A stretch of DNA of 64,000 bases. It comes from Planctomycetota bacterium (GTDB lineage Bacteria; Planctomycetota; Phycisphaerae; Phycisphaerales; UBA5793). The stretch spans positions 2,665,574 to 2,729,573 of the forward strand of contig JABFGK010000001.1 in NCBI GenBank assembly GCA_013112555.1. The letters are read 5' to 3'. The stretch's first letter is position 1, and the number at the start of each line of letters is the position of its first letter. Shown in pieces: positions 62,799-64,000 of this stretch. Below the pieces are notes generated by a model. That model worked only from the letters and a program-made list of their open reading frames with translations, was not told where the DNA came from and made no database searches. Position numbers and translations under genes: made by a program.

Positions 62799-64000
62799 TC
62801 ATCGGTCACAGACCGCCTTGCTCTGGTACTGGGAATCGAGGGCGCACACGGCCGTCGAACGAATATCAACGGTTAACGGGCAACAGATGTGGCTGCAGGA
62901 TGATCTGGGAGACGCTGCGGCCCAATGGGATCGGTCGGGGGGACGCGCGAATCAGCAACTGGATCCGCCAACGACGAACTGGAGTCAGTCCGGCACGAAG
63001 TACGGGCAGCCGGAACTGGTCCCGGCGCTGGGCGACGGCTGCGTCATGCTGGCGACGGAGGCCGGCCGGGTGCTGTGCCTGGAAACCGAGACCGGCACGC
63101 CACGATGGGATCGGCAATACGATGCATCGCTCGTCACGCACATCGAGGCACACGCCGGGATCGTGGCAGTCGCGTTGGTCCGGCAGACGGATGCGACGGC
63201 CTTACCGGCAGCCGACGATGATCGCGCTGGGAACAATCGCAATGAGCCAGCATTCGGCGTGCAAGGTGTGGGGCCGGCCAACGGGAGGGCCCAGAACCGG
63301 CCGACGGCTCGGGCCGATGAACTGCTGGCGTTGTCGGCCCATATGCTGCTGATCGATCAGCGCACCGGCGACGTCACGGTCGATCTCAAACTCCCGGACA
63401 GCCAACTCGTTCAGTGGGTCGACATCGGGCCGGCCGGTGAACTGATCTATGCCAGTGAATCGGCGATCTACTGCTATGACACCTATCGGCATGAACAGCG
63501 CTGGCGCGTCGATGATCCGGCGCTGGCCGGGACCCGGTGGCCGATGTCCGAAGCAGGCATGCTAATGCTCACTGATCTTGATGACTCGCTCGTCCGCCTG
63601 GACTACCAGACGGGGCGACACTCGCGCATCGGTGACATTCGCGTTGCAGAGCGGCGTGACACCTTTCCGAAACTGCTTGCCTATCGCGATCAGCATGTAC
63701 TCAAGACCGGCACCGGTGTGTACATGTTACATGCAGACGGCACAATCATCGGGCGGCTGTCGCGCTCCGAGAGTGAGGATCTCTACATTGTGGGCGTCGC
63801 CCCGACAGCCGACCGTATCACGGTTCTGCAACGTCACAACATGCTGACGGAATCCGGAGTTCCCGACCGACACGCATCGTTGTACCACGTGGACCGGAGT
63901 GGGCGGCGTATCTCTGACGAAGTCGAGCCGGATGGCACCGTGCTGTTTCCGGGCTCCGATGCGATCCAGGCAATCAATGACTGGATCGTCGTGGACGCCG
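62752..64000 (+). CDS. PQQ-propeller continuation after a frameshift (runs off window)
   Basis: In the +1 frame relative to the previous entry, sequence stays open to the window end: VERLARPDVHVLHVDHRSQT, TVNGQQMWLQDDLG, GRVLCLETETGTPRWDRQYD, LLIDQRTGDVTVDL and SAIYCYDTYRHEQRWRVDD. These are PQQ-type propeller blades. No start codon precedes it, so it belongs to the upstream gene and is split by a one-base shift at about 62750. The true 3' end lies beyond 64000. The shift may be a mutation, a sequencing error or, less likely, programmed. Confidence 0.72.

Noticed and set aside
1..64000. CRISPR arrays, rRNA genes, insertion sequences
   Set aside because: No regular repeat-spacer pattern, no rRNA signatures and no transposase genes or terminal inverted repeats were seen.

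Overview
The window reads as chromosome of a GC-rich (about 60 %) Gram-negative-type bacterium, most likely a member of the Planctomycetota, probably Phycisphaerae. This is inferred from gene content: SecG fused to a fibronectin-like tail, a YicC nuclease, many Sec-exported proteins with one shared C-terminal module, a DUF5658-like protein, sulfotransferases and PQQ-type propellers. No 16S gene is present to confirm it. Genes lie on both strands, mostly with GGAGG-type ribosome binding sites and with frequent GTG starts.

Layout. (1) 1-8.7 kb holds housekeeping and exported genes: RNase III, ribosomal protein bL34 (44 codons), a VOC protein, YchF, an exported subtilase, a cystathionine gamma-synthase-family enzyme and an exported beta-helix protein. 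(2) 8.7-17 kb is a complete phosphate regulon, PhoB/PhoR-type two-component system then PstS-PstC-PstA-PstB-PhoU, with Pho-box-like 11-bp repeats before pstS and a shorter version before the regulator. PstA carries a large inserted domain. (3) 17.25-26.08 kb is an 8.8-kb integrative element in a tRNA-Arg(UCU) gene. It is bounded by a 68-bp direct repeat of the tRNA 3' half and encodes a tyrosine integrase, an XRE regulator, a primase/RepA-like ATPase, an AlpA-like protein and several cargo genes. (4) 26.5-30.6 kb holds a heme-motif hybrid histidine kinase and an SRAP-domain protein. (5) 30.7-41.2 kb is a minus-strand block: tpiA, secG-FnIII, yicC, a phosphotransferase, a large serine hydrolase, a Tat-exported epimerase, cysS and a DLH-like lipoprotein. 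(6) 41.6-50.1 kb mixes unknown exported or coiled-coil genes, an NYN nuclease, a degenerate ApgM-type protein, a BamE-like lipoprotein, a STAS protein and a MalK/UgpC-type ATPase. (7) 50.6-58.6 kb holds an exported protein and a probable surface-glycan group: NeuD-like acyltransferase, TIM-barrel glycosidase-like protein, sulfotransferase and Wzx-like flippase. (8) 58.6-64 kb holds small membrane proteins and a very large PQQ-propeller/TPR protein that is frameshifted and runs off the window.

The most unusual signals are the compact tRNA-Arg element with its cargo, a roughly 100-residue C-terminal module shared by four exported proteins (one of them inside the element), the extended PstA, and several enzyme homologues that have lost catalytic residues.
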